Positions 26,694 to 36,468 are shown, numbered from the stretch's first letter. The stretch: DNA of 64,000 nucleotides from an uncultured Alphaproteobacteria bacterium (GCA_937923625.1 CALDTV010000019.1:1-64000); one strand, 5' to 3'. Numbers and translations are program-made. The notes: a model not told the origin generated them from the letters alone.

Positions 26694-28106
26694 TTAAAAT
26701 TGGAAATAGAGGAACGGTGAATAGCTATTCGCTGCCAAACGCATTACCGCCAAAATAAACAGAACAACTGCCGATATCGCGATCAAAGGTTTTTTATACC
26801 CTGTGGTAAACATCACCACTTCGCCCTCTATTTTCTGGCGGAACTCCATGAATTTGGGTTGAAGGAAGATAATCAGCCAGCCCAGCGTTAGAAACGCCAA
26901 AGACTGAGTTGTGACCTGCCATGCCATATCATCACGCATTGCAAAGCCATTTTGCCCTATCATTCCCTGATAAAAGCCAAAGCCCTGCGAGACGCTATCG
27001 GCGCGAAACATCACCCAGCCAATAATAACCGCTAATAAGGTCGGCAGCATCATCACCCGCGGCCAATTCACGTCTTTAAAGCCCAACGCGCGCTCTACCG
27101 CCAACAGGCCGCCATGCCACAGCCCCCACAGAACAAATGTCCAATTCGCGCCATGCCACGCGCCCCCCAGCACCATTGTCATCATCAGGTTAATGTAAGT
27201 GCGAACGTTGCCTTTACGATTCCCCCCCAGCGGAATGTATAGATAATCCTTCAACCAGCTAGAGAGCGAGATATGCCAACGCCGCCAAAATTCAGTGATC
27301 GAACGCGAAATATAAGGATGGTTAAAGTTTTCAATAAAGCGAAAGCCCATCATCAACCCTAAGCCAATCGCCATCGACGAATAGCCCATAAAATCGAAGT
27401 AAAGCTGAACGGAATAAGCCAGCGCCCCTAGCCAGCTCTCAACAAAACTAGGGTCTTCAAGGCCAAACATTTGATCCGCCAGCGGCGCAACGCTATCAGC
27501 GATCAACACTTTTTGCGCGAAACCCAGCATAAAGCGATACGCCCCTTCAGAAAATTTATCGAGCGTATGGGTGCGGTCTTGGAATTGTTCCGCCACATCT
27601 TTATAACGTAAAATTGGCCCTGCAATCAGTTGCGGAAACAGTGAAATAAACGCCGAAAAGTCCCAGAAACTTTTAGGGTACGGCGCATCCTTACGCGCCA
27701 CATCAATGAGGAAACTTATGGCTTGAAAGATATAAAACGAAATACCGATGGGTAGAATGATCTTCATTGCCTCAATCGGTTGGCCGCCCAATTCAGCAAT
27801 CGCCATATTCAGGCTATCGACGCCAAAGTTGAAATATTTAAAAATACCCAACGTCAGTAGGTTTCCAGCAACACCGATCTTCATCCATAGAGAAGCATTT
27901 TTCTCTTTCGCAATTTGGCGAAAAACAATGTAATTCCATAGGGTTACACCAGCAAATAGAAAAGTAAAATCAACCCGCCACCACGCATAAAAAGCATAAC
28001 TTCCAATCAAAATTGGGATTGAGCGATATTTTAACGGCGTCAGATAATAGATCGCCAAAAAGGCCGGCAAAAAGGCAAAGAGAAAAATATTGGACGAAAA
28101 GACCAT
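26694..28106 (-). CDS. algI: Membrane-bound O-acyltransferase AlgI
   Basis: AlgI is the MBOAT protein that passes acetyl groups across the inner membrane for alginate O-acetylation. The 470-residue polytopic protein has the MBOAT core, including FWRRWHISLSSWLKDYLYIP and the catalytic histidine motif GGAWHGANWTFVLWGLWHG. It lies directly after algF on the same strand (19-base gap), while the other acetylation genes, algJ and algX, form a separate unit about 3.7 kb away. MBOATs of this type also serve other acetylated polymers, but the context assigns it to alginate. Confidence 0.92.
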   Translation of the reverse strand: MVFSSNIFLFAFLPAFLAIYYLTPLKYRSIPILIGSYAFYAWWRVDFTFLFAGVTLWNYIVFRQIAKEKNASLWMKIGVAGNLLTLGIFKYFNFGVDSLNMAIAELGGQPIEAMKIILPIGISFYIFQAISFLIDVARKDAPYPKSFWDFSAFISLFPQLIAGPILRYKDVAEQFQDRTHTLDKFSEGAYRFMLGFAQKVLIADSVAPLADQMFGLEDPSFVESWLGALAYSVQLYFDFMGYSSMAIGLGLMMGFRFIENFNHPYISRSITEFWRRWHISLSSWLKDYLYIPLGGNRKGNVRTYINLMMTMVLGGAWHGANWTFVLWGLWHGGLLAVERALGFKDVNWPRVMMLPTLLAVIIGWVMFRADSVSQGFGFYQGMIGQNGFAMRDDMAWQVTTQSLAFLTLGWLIIFLQPKFMEFRQKIEGEVVMFTTGYKKPLIAISAVVLFILAVMRLAANSYSPFLYFQF

Positions 28107-28125
28107 GCTATTTCAAGGCCTTCTC

Positions 28126-28824
28126 TTATTTTCTGGTATTGGTTGCCGCTGTGACTATTTTGGCGGACTGACCATCATATATAACACTATAATGATTACC
28201 ACGCTCGATCACTTCCTCCGACAATGCTGCCAGCTCTTTGTCGCCGTCATAAACGCCAAAATCAATCTTTACGGCGTTCATATCACGCGCTTTTGTCTCA
28301 CCAGCACCAACATCAGACAACACATCAACAGTTCCACCTTTAGCTTTCAATGTGACGTTTGGCGTTTCGCTAAAATTATAAAAGGCAATCGTTGCTTTAG
28401 CACGATCTTGATTAGCTGTATCTCCAACCACAGAAAGATTTTCACCAATAAGAACAGTACCATAATCCCCTTCGCTCATATTATGATCGAGGTTGTTGTC
28501 ACCAATAACAAATTCAAGTTTGCCTTGCGGCATAACAAAATAATCGGTGACTTGCCCTGCGCTTACAGCACCAAAGTCTTTACCGCTAATTACTGCTTTT
28601 TGGGACATATCCGTAATATTTACGAAACGTACAAAAACCGAGCCATCAGGCGCAACAGGATCATATAATCCCACATCGGTATCTTCTGCAGTGTCTTGCT
28701 GAGAAACCTCTGCAGATGCCGTCGTTTTTTCCACGACGCTTTTAGCCGCTTCTTTTGTCGGTGCTTCTTCTTTACAGGCCGTTAAGCCCAAAACCATAAA
28801 TAGTGCTACATATAATATCTTCAT
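28126..28824 (-). CDS. algF: Alginate O-acetylation adaptor AlgF
   Basis: AlgF is a periplasmic protein required for alginate O-acetylation, probably linking AlgI/AlgJ with AlgX. This 232-residue homologue has the family start LYDPVAPDGSVFVRFVN (about residue 53) and two beta-sandwich halves. Unlike the Pseudomonas protein it carries a lipobox (LTAC near residue 17) and an extra acidic, Ala/Thr-rich linker of about 35 residues, suggesting membrane tethering. It precedes algI in a two-gene unit. Confidence 0.85.
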   Translation of the reverse strand: MKILYVALFMVLGLTACKEEAPTKEAAKSVVEKTTASAEVSQQDTAEDTDVGLYDPVAPDGSVFVRFVNITDMSQKAVISGKDFGAVSAGQVTDYFVMPQGKLEFVIGDNNLDHNMSEGDYGTVLIGENLSVVGDTANQDRAKATIAFYNFSETPNVTLKAKGGTVDVLSDVGAGETKARDMNAVKIDFGVYDGDKELAALSEEVIERGNHYSVIYDGQSAKIVTAATNTRK

Positions 28825-28895
28825 AAGGGCTATTTATAACAAATACCGCCTTAAGGGAAGAAAATTTTACAATAAACTGAAAAGAAGAACGATTC

Positions 28896-31013
28896 TTAGA
28901 CAACGCCATCCAACTGTCCACTGGTTTCAAGATTAAGCTGTGTTAGCCCTGCGCCGCCGACAATTAAGGCTGCAGCCTGGAAGTTTGCACCACCCACAGC
29001 GCCATCCGCATCAATTTCCATGGTCGTGTCCGCACCGCTATCGATAAAGCGAACAAAATCGTTGATATCACTGATCCCGCGATCATAACCGACAAGCACA
29101 TCACTGATATCAATCACATCTTGCTCATCAAGATTAAAGTCTTCGATACGATCAACATCATTAAAAACACTAGCTGCTTCAAGAACAAAACGGTCAGAAT
29201 TTTCCCCGCCAAAAAGCCTATCAAATCCATCATCACCGTAAAGAATATCGGCGCCTTCAAGGCCATAAAGGATGTCATCCCCATCACCGCCAATCAGCGT
29301 ATCTGCATCATCAAAATCAATTTGAAAAGTGTAAACGATACCTTCGTTGGCCGCACCCATATCATCATTGTTAGCACCAACAACGAGGTTGCCTCCGTCA
29401 ATAGCCACACTCCTGCCAAAACCTCCGCCGGCTATGGGGGTTGGGTTATTAAGTGTAAACACAAGGTTGCCAGTTGTAACATCAAAAATATAAACCGAGC
29501 CAGAATCACTTGCTTCCGTATCATCACCATTAGCACCAACAACGACATAGTTACCATCAATTGCAACACTGGCACCAAAACCATCATTTGGTGCTGGTAT
29601 TGGGTTTTCTATTGTTAGAACAAGAGCCCCTGTTGTGATATCGAAAACATAAACCGAACCTGAATCATTCGCAGCACCATCGTCATTATACACCCCGACG
29701 ACTGCAAAATTGGTATCAATAGCGACCTTAAGGCCAAAAAAATCATTCGTGCCAGGAGACGGGTTATTCAGCGTATGAAGCAGGGTACCCGTCGTAACGT
29801 CATATATATAAGCCACCCCTGAATCGATAGCACCACTATCATCTAAGTGAGCGCCAACAATCGCATAATTACCCTCAATCGCAACCGTATAACCAAATCT
29901 GTCATTTACTACTGGTGTTGGATTATTCAACGTATGAAGCAAAGCCCCTGTTGTGACATCATAAATATAGATCGAGCCAGCATCCGTCGCACCAGTATTA
30001 TCTTGATAGGCACCGACAATCGCATAATTACCCGTTATCGCCACCCCGCGACCATAGAAATCGCCTATTTCCGGCGTTGGATTATTTAAAGTATGCAACA
30101 AAGCCCCTGTTGTGACATCATAAATATAAGCCGCACCAGCATTAAAAGTGCCACCATCATCATCACCAAGTGCCCCTACAATTGCGAAGTTACCATCTAT
30201 AGAAACACTAAACCCAAAAAAATCGTTCGCACTAGCAGTTGGGTTGTTAAGTGTATGGACTAGCCCCCCAGTTGTGATGTCAAAAATATAAACCGCACCT
30301 GAATCAACCGCCCCAGTATCATCTCTGTGTGCTGGGACAATCGTATAATTACCGCTGATTGACACGTTTCTAGCAAACAAATCACCTGCCACCGGTGTTG
30401 GATTTAATATTGTATGCGTAATATTTACGGGTGTAACAGCGCTGAAACTATTACCACGAATAATATCATTTCCTGATGTACCATAAAGTACATCATTGCC
30501 ATCACTCCCTTCGATAATATTAGGCTTTGTATCCGCAGAAATTTGTAAAGCACCCTTATTTGCGCGACCATTTGGAACATAAATATTACTAGAGAAATTA
30601 AGATCTATATTTTGATCAAAGCCTTTAATGTAACTATCAAAAAGATAACCACCAAAATTCTCAATTGCTGTGGCACTGTTCAAACGCGAATACATTGATC
30701 CTTCAAAGTCTTGAAGAAGAGATAACTGGCTATAATTTAAATTTGTCCCTTCAAGAAAATTGGCAGAAAAAGATTGGACATTAGCACTAGGCGTGCTGAT
30801 TTCCGTTTTAATCTCTAAATTAGGTTTCTCTCCAACAAAATCAGAGAGAGGAGGAATGCTCGTCATTTCCTCGACATTATCTTGTTTTTTTTCATCACCA
30901 GCATTCGGTTGAATATTATCAAGAGTTGCCAATAAAATATCTTGATCTTCTATTCGATCACTAAAATTGTTTATTTCCAGCTCTATTTCTTCGTTTACAG
31001 TATCTGAAGTCAT
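28896..31013 (-). CDS. Secreted RTX protein with seven-repeat beta-propeller
   Basis: A 705-residue protein without a Sec signal. Residues 1-160 are acidic and unrecognised. A calcium-binding RTX repeat (EGSDGNDVLYGTSGND, about residue 168) is followed by seven tandem repeats of about 54 residues (about 200-565). Each has a HTLNNPTP turn, a (S)VAIxGNYAIVGA strand, a DDxGAxDSG loop and YIYDVTTG. The pattern resembles FG-GAP/PQQ-like blades and seven copies would close a propeller. A second RTX block (LIGGDGDDILYG and following) and a C-terminal type I secretion domain (about 610-705) complete it. It is predicted to be exported by an ABC-MFP-TolC system, none of which is in the window. It lies 71 bases upstream of algF on the same strand, so a functional link with the exopolysaccharide matrix is plausible but unproven. 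Confidence 0.85.
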   Translation of the reverse strand: MTSDTVNEEIELEINNFSDRIEDQDILLATLDNIQPNAGDEKKQDNVEEMTSIPPLSDFVGEKPNLEIKTEISTPSANVQSFSANFLEGTNLNYSQLSLLQDFEGSMYSRLNSATAIENFGGYLFDSYIKGFDQNIDLNFSSNIYVPNGRANKGALQISADTKPNIIEGSDGNDVLYGTSGNDIIRGNSFSAVTPVNITHTILNPTPVAGDLFARNVSISGNYTIVPAHRDDTGAVDSGAVYIFDITTGGLVHTLNNPTASANDFFGFSVSIDGNFAIVGALGDDDGGTFNAGAAYIYDVTTGALLHTLNNPTPEIGDFYGRGVAITGNYAIVGAYQDNTGATDAGSIYIYDVTTGALLHTLNNPTPVVNDRFGYTVAIEGNYAIVGAHLDDSGAIDSGVAYIYDVTTGTLLHTLNNPSPGTNDFFGLKVAIDTNFAVVGVYNDDGAANDSGSVYVFDITTGALVLTIENPIPAPNDGFGASVAIDGNYVVVGANGDDTEASDSGSVYIFDVTTGNLVFTLNNPTPIAGGGFGRSVAIDGGNLVVGANNDDMGAANEGIVYTFQIDFDDADTLIGGDGDDILYGLEGADILYGDDGFDRLFGGENSDRFVLEAASVFNDVDRIEDFNLDEQDVIDISDVLVGYDRGISDINDFVRFIDSGADTTMEIDADGAVGGANFQAAALIVGGAGLTQLNLETSGQLDGVV
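29312..30416 (-). repeat. Seven tandem repeats of about 160 bp in the RTX gene
   Basis: The blade-coding units recur in register seven times, each starting near the codons for HTLNNPTP. DNA identity is highest among the middle units, for example the repeated string for YIYDVTTGALLHTLNNP. This suggests fairly recent duplication and a potential for repeat-number variation by recombination. Confidence 0.8.
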
Positions 31014-31171
31014 TATCCAGCAATCTTTCCTGTTATGAAATTCCTACATACATAGATTCTACAATTTTTACGTTAAATAAGACTTAATAAACAGGAATAT
31101 AGTCACAACGAAGCACCTTAGAAGCTGGCACCTGCTAAAATCACTAAATGTTATTGGATAAGGGGTTAAAA

Positions 31172-31247
31172 TGGTGACCGGTGAGGGATTCGAACCCTCG
31201 GCCTACTGATTAAAAGTCAGTTGCTCTACCAGCTGAGCTAACCGGTC
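31172..31247 (-). tRNA. tRNA-Lys (UUU)
   Basis: On the minus strand this 76-base sequence folds as a standard tRNA: acceptor GACCGGT/ACCGGTC, D arm TAGCTCAGCTGGTAGAGCA, anticodon loop CTTTTAA (anticodon TTT), GTTCGAATC T-loop and an encoded CCA. It lies between coaD and the RTX gene. The remaining bases of the 31014-31357 gap show no other gene. Confidence 0.97.
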
Positions 31248-31357
31248 ACATTTTTCAAAAGAGACGTCATATCGGTAATCCGACAAGCGCTTTCACATCA
31301 ATCGATATGATTGGCTTTGAATAATGGTTTTAAGCAATGAATGCAAGCTTAAAAGCG

Positions 31358-31855
31358 TTATTTTTTCTTCCCATCCAGCGCTTTCAGCGTATTGGCTGTT
31401 ACAAAGCGCGAAACATCGCCATCCAAAGCGTAAATTTCCTTCACAAAGGAGGACGATACAAATTGCCATTGATCCGCTGCCATCAAAAAAACAGTTTCAA
31501 TTTCCGGGGCTAAATGGAGGTTCATCCCTGTCATTTGAAACTCGTAGTCAAAGTCTGACACTGCGCGTAGACCGCGAAAAACACTGACAGCACCGACATC
31601 TCTGGCATAATCCATTAAAAGCTTATTGAAAGACTGCACTTCAATTTCGCAATTATTGGCAATATTCAGCCCTTCTATGTCCGCCTTCACGAGCTCAACA
31701 CGTTCAGACTGCGTGAATAAGGGATTTTTCTTATCATTTCCTGCAACGCTCACAATCAACTTATCAACGAGCTTGCTTGCCCGCTTCATGATGTGCAAAT
31801 GCCCTTTTGTAATCGGGTCAAATGTTCCAGGGTATATGCCTGTGCGCTGTGTCAT
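31358..31855 (-). CDS. coaD: Phosphopantetheine adenylyltransferase
   Basis: CoaD adenylates 4'-phosphopantetheine to dephospho-CoA in coenzyme A synthesis. The 165-residue length is normal. The nucleotidyltransferase motif YPGTFDPITKGHL lies near the N-terminus, FRGLRAVSDFDYEFQM in the middle and the VSSSFVKE (ISSTxVRE-type) motif near residue 130. In alphaproteobacteria coaD commonly follows gyrA. Here about 1.7 kb of accessory genes separate them. Confidence 0.96.
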   Translation of the reverse strand: MTQRTGIYPGTFDPITKGHLHIMKRASKLVDKLIVSVAGNDKKNPLFTQSERVELVKADIEGLNIANNCEIEVQSFNKLLMDYARDVGAVSVFRGLRAVSDFDYEFQMTGMNLHLAPEIETVFLMAADQWQFVSSSFVKEIYALDGDVSRFVTANTLKALDGKKK

Positions 31856-31947
31856 AAGAATGAGCCTCTATTATTTCATCAAAGCCAAAATATACATTAA
31901 GTTATTGTAATTGACAGGCAAGAATTATTTTTCATATAAATCATGTT

Positions 31948-32421
31948 ATGTATGCTATTTCTGAAATACAAGATATCTTCTCTCTTTCTGCCGCCCTGAA
32001 GGATCGTTACGCACTGGCTTTTAACATTGCAACATCAAAAAACTTTTGGGGTGCTATCTGCCTCTCAACAGGCGTCATTCTTAAAACTGCTGATAAATCT
32101 TACGGCCTTTTCGAAGAGGGCTCCGTTATTAAAGTTAAAATGACCAGAGGGCGTCGAAAAATGGGTAAACCTGGCCCTTGGAACCCCGCAAGAGCCACCT
32201 TGCCATGGGTGCGCGGCCATGAATGGGAAGACCTTTTTATGGCCAGCAATAACGATTTAATCAGGATTGGTTTTTTCGAAAGAGGAGAAAACCGTAAAAT
32301 TGCGGCTGAGTTATTTAACAATAGCGCAGCAAAATATGACGCCCAAGAAAACATTTTTATCCTTCCCCTCCCATTATCAGCCGCCGCCAGACAAGAGCGC
32401 GCGTTAAATCGCGCGGCATGA
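31948..32421 (+). CDS. Hypothetical protein
   Basis: I do not recognise this 157-residue protein. It has no signal peptide or membrane span. The central region is basic and Pro/Gly-rich (VKMTRGRRKMGKPGPWNPA), with several tryptophans, and could bind nucleic acid. The C-terminus is Ala-rich. It is divergent from coaD and ends at a hairpin shared with the genes on the other strand. It is one of the insertions in the gyrA-coaD interval. Confidence 0.6.
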   Translation: MYAISEIQDIFSLSAALKDRYALAFNIATSKNFWGAICLSTGVILKTADKSYGLFEEGSVIKVKMTRGRRKMGKPGPWNPARATLPWVRGHEWEDLFMASNNDLIRIGFFERGENRKIAAELFNNSAAKYDAQENIFILPLPLSAAARQERALNRAA

Positions 32422-32426
32422 TAAAA

Positions 32427-32458
32427 AAAGAGGCCTTAAATAAATTTAAGACCTCTTT
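32427..32458 (-). terminator. Rho-independent terminator (strong on the minus strand)
   Basis: AAAGAGGCCTTAAAT (32427-32441) pairs with ATTTAAGACCTCTTT (32444-32458), with one G-T wobble. On the minus strand the stem is followed by a run of seven T, so it should end transcription coming from gyrA, the putAbiC gene and the small ORF. On the plus strand it only closes the preceding hypothetical gene weakly. Confidence 0.8.
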
Positions 32459-32480
32459 CCACACACTCTAATTTTGTTTG

Positions 32481-32591
32481 TTATTCTTTTGACTTTGCTC
32501 TTTCTTCTGCTGCCTTTGCTGTAACCTCGGCGCTGATAACTGTTAGCAATGCTTCTCCAGTTTTTGTCATATTATTTGTTAAACGTTTCAT
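32481..32591 (-). CDS. 36-residue microprotein downstream of the putAbiC gene
   Basis: A short ORF with an ATG at 32591 and a purine-rich ribosome site (AGGAAGG, then GGTGG) upstream, ending 22 bases before the minus-strand terminator. The peptide (MKRLTNNMTKTGEALLTVIS, then a charged Ala/Lys/Glu helix) is amphipathic and has no known family. It is the last cistron of the gyrA-putAbiC unit. The good ribosome site and tight packing before a terminator argue for real translation; the function is unknown. Confidence 0.5.
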   Translation of the reverse strand: MKRLTNNMTKTGEALLTVISAEVTAKAAEERAKSKE

Positions 32592-32646
32592 ATAATCCAC
32601 CCTTCCTAATTACCCAGAAGACTAGAATATCAAAAAGAAGTAAATA

Positions 32647-33552
32647 TTATGTTAAATAATAATTACTTCCCCAGGCTTTTTTAACGTAAAATCTAGAGTG
32701 ACTCTCTTTGGATAATAAAGAATCTCTAGGCAGATTATCAAACAACGCAAACCTCTCAATATACTTTTCAAAATTTCTACCTGAGTCAGATAAACCATTA
32801 TAAAAAAGCATTAATAATTCACTATCTGAGAATTGCGCCCTTATGATCTTTCCATACTTTTCTTTTTCCTTATCACTTAATTCAGCTTCATCTAAAAAAA
32901 CAAAAATACGATATAGATTTCTATAGTAATGACCTAACAAGCCATTAAAATTTTTATAGATAAATTCATATATGGGTAAAATATTTTCTGAATACTCATA
33001 TTTACTATCTTTATAATTCAAATCATAAATTTTCTTCATAAACTTCATTAATGAAATAAAAACATCTCTTTTAGAAGCTCTTTCAATTGCATTTGGATAG
33101 TCCTTTACGCCTTTCACAGTATATAATCTATTATCCTTATTATTAATTACCAGACCTTCAACAATTTCATTGTGCAATGAAAGCATTTGAAAAAACGTAT
33201 TTTCAAATCTTTGAAGCTTTAAAGTCTTATTTTGCTCACTAAACTCTCTCTTCTGGCCTATCAAGACTTTACGCGTCTCAGTAAGCTCTTTTCTTTGCAA
33301 TCTTAATTCTTTTGATTGCAGAAAAATGGTAAAAATAATTCCTAGAAACGCTAATGCAGAAAATAAAGCGTTCAAACTTCCAAAGGCATCACCAACCTCC
33401 CCCATGGTATCTTTACCCATGTGATGAAAGTCTTCTAAAAAATTATTAATTATAGGCGTAAAAAACCAAAGCGTAAAAATAGCTAACAGACCTAATAAAA
33501 GCCATAGCGCCCAACAAGAAAATATTTTCTTAAACTTACGTTTCTTTTTCAT
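32647..33552 (-). CDS. Putative phage abortive infection protein (putAbiC family)
   Basis: A 301-residue membrane protein resembling the putAbiC family (putative phage abortive infection). It has two N-terminal membrane spans (about residues 12-32 and 60-80) and a coiled coil (about 80-115). The conserved segment [19 protein letters not shown] follows, and near the C-terminus a region with [14 protein letters not shown] and [19 protein letters not shown]. These last two patterns are the family's hallmark. The ATG at 33552 lies within the gyrA coding end (17-base overlap), so translation is probably coupled to gyrA; longer upstream starts would overlap gyrA for no gain. The gene is much more AT-rich than gyrA, which suggests horizontal acquisition. 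Its defence role is inferred from the family only. Confidence 0.75.
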   Translation of the reverse strand: MKKKRKFKKIFSCWALWLLLGLLAIFTLWFFTPIINNFLEDFHHMGKDTMGEVGDAFGSLNALFSALAFLGIIFTIFLQSKELRLQRKELTETRKVLIGQKREFSEQNKTLKLQRFENTFFQMLSLHNEIVEGLVINNKDNRLYTVKGVKDYPNAIERASKRDVFISLMKFMKKIYDLNYKDSKYEYSENILPIYEFIYKNFNGLLGHYYRNLYRIFVFLDEAELSDKEKEKYGKIIRAQFSDSELLMLFYNGLSDSGRNFEKYIERFALFDNLPRDSLLSKESHSRFYVKKAWGSNYYLT

Positions 33553-36184
33553 CAGTTTCTTTAATTTCTGTGGCCGCCTCTGCAGATACATCAACGGCAA
33601 CCTCATCACCTTCAATAACATCTTCCTCATCTTCTTCAACCAACCAAGCAACAGAGACGACTTTTTCATCTTTGGCAACTTTGAATAAGGTGACCCCTTG
33701 GGTTGAACGGCCAATGGTGCGGACATCGCGCACAGGCATGCGGATCATTTGACCAAGATCAGAAATCAACATTACTTGGTGGTCGTCCGTCACGGGGAAT
33801 GTGGCAACAATATCCCCTGTTTTTTCAGATAATTTCATATTCACCACTCCTTGCCCACCGCGGCCAATGGTGCGGTATTCTGACGCCAATGTCCGTTTAC
33901 CCATACCGTTTTCAGACACGCACAGAAGCGCTTGGCCTTCGGTTTCAGAATCAAGGCGCTTTAAGATGGACATGCTCATGACTTCATCACCTTTGGCCAA
34001 CTTCATGCCACGCACACCTTTAGAGTTACGCCCTGCAAATACACGGATGGCGTCCACTTGGAAGCGTATTGCCTTTCCTTTTTTGGATGCCAAGAAAACA
34101 TCTTCATCTTCGGTCGCAATTTTTACCGACACAAGGCTTTCACCTTCATCCAGTTTCATTGCAATCAAACCGTTGGAGCGAATATTTTGGAAATCCGTCA
34201 ATTTATTGCGGCGTACTGAACCATGCGAAGTCGCAAACATGATATCAAGATCAGCCCACACATCTTCATTTTCAGGAACCCGCAGATAGACCGAAACATT
34301 CTCGCCTGACTCAAGCGGTAGTAAATTCACCATCGCCTTACCACGACTTTGCGGTGAAGCAAGTGGCAACTGCCATACTTTCAATGTATGGGCGATACCA
34401 CGACTGGTAAAGAAAATGATAGGGGTATGGGTCGAGGCGACAAACATATCCGAGACAAAGTCCTCATCTTTCAATGATGTCCCCGATCGCCCTTTTCCAC
34501 CGCGTTTTTGCGCGCGATATGTATCCAGCGGCACGCGTTTGATATAACCACCATGTGTGATTGTCACAACCATGTCTTCACGTTGAATCATATCTTCGAT
34601 ATCAGATTCAAATTCTGCTTCACAGAGCTCTGTGCGACGCGGCGTGCCAAACTTCGTTTTTACTTCGTTGAGTTCTTCAATCAACACAGCCAACATTTTT
34701 TCACGGCTGGCGAGGATTGCTAAATATTCGGCAATCGCATCGGTGATGACTTTTAACTCGTCTCCAATTTTGTCACGCTCTAACCCCGTTAAACGGTGCA
34801 AGCGTAAATCTAAAATTGCTTTAGCTTGGATTTCAGACATCTGATAAGTGTCGTCATCCTCAACAGGGTGTTCAGGATCATCAATCAACTCAATTAATGG
34901 ACGCACATCATGAACAGGCCAGCGCTTCGCAAGTAAAGACTCACGTGCTTCCGTTGGGTTTGCAGCCTGTCGAATCAGCGCAATAATTTCATCAATATTC
35001 GCCACAGCGACAGCCAAACCAGCCAAAACATGGGCGCGGTCACGGGCTTTACCCAATTCAAATATTGTACGGCGGGTAACAACCTCTTCACGGAATTTCA
35101 CGAACGCACCAACAAAATCACGCAACATGAACATTTTGGGTCGGCCATGATCTAGCGCCACCATATTACACCCAAAAGATGTTTGTAAGGCCGTGGCTTT
35201 AAACAACTGGTTTAGCACCACATCCGCAATCGCGCCTTTTTTCAAGTCAATCACGATACGCACACCATCACGGTCTGACTCGTCACGAATTTCAGAGATA
35301 TCTTCAACAATTTTCTCCCGTGCGACTTCCCCTAAACGCACCAACAATTTGCCCTTATTCACCTGATAAGGCACTTCATGCACCACAATAGACTCGCGTC
35401 CGTTCGCTTTTTCTTCAATCGAAGTTTTTGAACGCATAACAACAGAGCCGTGCCCTGTACTGTAAGCAGATTTAATACCAATCTTACCCAAGATTTGCGC
35501 GCCCGTCGGAAAATCAGGGCCAAGAATAATTTCATTTAACTCTTCATTAGAAATTTGTGGGTTCTCAATATAGGCAAAACACCCATCGACAACTTCGTTC
35601 AAATTATGCGGCGGGATATTGGTTGCCATACCAACGGCAATACCGCCCGCCCCATTTACAAGCAAATTTGGAATGCGCGCAGGAAGGACTTCTGGCTCGA
35701 AGGTTGAGTCATCATAGTTTGGGTGAAAATTTACTGTATCTTTGTCGATATCTTCGAGGAGCGCTTCAGCGGCTTTGTTCAAACGCGACTCTGTATAACG
35801 CATCGCCGCAGGAGGATCCCCATCCATCGAGCCAAAGTTACCTTGACCATCCACCAGCGGTAAGCGTAGGGAGAAATCTTGCGCCATACGCACCATTGAA
35901 TCATAAATCGCGCTATCACCATGCGGGTGATATTTACCCATGACATCCCCGACAACGCGCGCTGATTTACGGTATGGCTTATCGGAGGTATATCCGCCCT
36001 CACGCATTGCGTATAAAATGCGGCGGTGAACAGGTTTTAAACCATCGCGCACATCGGGCAAAGCACGGCTAACAATCACGCTCATCGCGTAATCGAGGTA
36101 GGATTGCTTCATTTCCTCTTCGATTGTAATCGTCGGTAATGTGGGCTCTTCTGGCGTGGTGTTTTCCGTGTCGCTCATACTCAA
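33536..36184 (-). CDS. gyrA: DNA gyrase subunit A
   Basis: GyrA is the DNA breakage-reunion subunit that introduces negative supercoils with GyrB. The 882-residue protein has the catalytic tyrosine in [10 protein letters not shown] and the quinolone-determining stretch [19 protein letters not shown], where the Ser83 and Asp87 equivalents are unmutated. The C-terminal pinwheel domain contains the GyrA box [10 protein letters not shown], which separates it from ParC. The acidic tail overlaps the start of the putAbiC gene. The 284 bases upstream (36185-36468) hold no ORF I can support, presumably only the promoter and leader. Confidence 0.98.
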   Translation of the reverse strand: MSMSDTENTTPEEPTLPTITIEEEMKQSYLDYAMSVIVSRALPDVRDGLKPVHRRILYAMREGGYTSDKPYRKSARVVGDVMGKYHPHGDSAIYDSMVRMAQDFSLRLPLVDGQGNFGSMDGDPPAAMRYTESRLNKAAEALLEDIDKDTVNFHPNYDDSTFEPEVLPARIPNLLVNGAGGIAVGMATNIPPHNLNEVVDGCFAYIENPQISNEELNEIILGPDFPTGAQILGKIGIKSAYSTGHGSVVMRSKTSIEEKANGRESIVVHEVPYQVNKGKLLVRLGEVAREKIVEDISEIRDESDRDGVRIVIDLKKGAIADVVLNQLFKATALQTSFGCNMVALDHGRPKMFMLRDFVGAFVKFREEVVTRRTIFELGKARDRAHVLAGLAVAVANIDEIIALIRQAANPTEARESLLAKRWPVHDVRPLIELIDDPEHPVEDDDTYQMSEIQAKAILDLRLHRLTGLERDKIGDELKVITDAIAEYLAILASREKMLAVLIEELNEVKTKFGTPRRTELCEAEFESDIEDMIQREDMVVTITHGGYIKRVPLDTYRAQKRGGKGRSGTSLKDEDFVSDMFVASTHTPIIFFTSRGIAHTLKVWQLPLASPQSRGKAMVNLLPLESGENVSVYLRVPENEDVWADLDIMFATSHGSVRRNKLTDFQNIRSNGLIAMKLDEGESLVSVKIATEDEDVFLASKKGKAIRFQVDAIRVFAGRNSKGVRGMKLAKGDEVMSMSILKRLDSETEGQALLCVSENGMGKRTLASEYRTIGRGGQGVVNMKLSEKTGDIVATFPVTDDHQVMLISDLGQMIRMPVRDVRTIGRSTQGVTLFKVAKDEKVVSVAWLVEEDEEDVIEGDEVAVDVSAEAATEIKETDEKET

Positions 36185-36468
36185 TCTCGCTATTGCTGAA
36201 ACCCGCTTAAAACAACGTGTTTCTGTGATTCTTAAAGTTGATTATTTTTAGCAATTTTGAGGGCTTTAAACAAGGAAAAGCCAAGATTTTTACACGTTTA
36301 TTATGAGGGTCTCACGAGGGATAATACGGACGTTTTCACCGCAAAAAATTACAAATAAATACGTTATTGCGAAGGCGTAAAATGACTGCGTTAATCCAAT
36401 GGATAGTGTAAATATTGCTGGATTGCCCGTCAGCCTATCGGCTTTATCAAGATAACAAAGAGGTTGCG

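Noticed and set aside
29121-30089. Long plus-strand open frames inside the RTX gene
   Set aside because: They mirror the tandem repeats of the real minus-strand gene and read as repeated low-complexity peptides without ribosome sites.
28896-31013. Calcium-dependent extracellular mannuronan epimerase (Azotobacter AlgE1-7 type)
   Set aside because: It has RTX blocks and lies beside alginate genes, but the middle is propeller-like repeats and lacks the beta-helix epimerase module with DPHD.
33536-36184. ParC (topoisomerase IV) instead of GyrA
   Set aside because: The C-terminal domain contains a GyrA box ([10 protein letters not shown]) and the length and context next to coaD fit gyrA.
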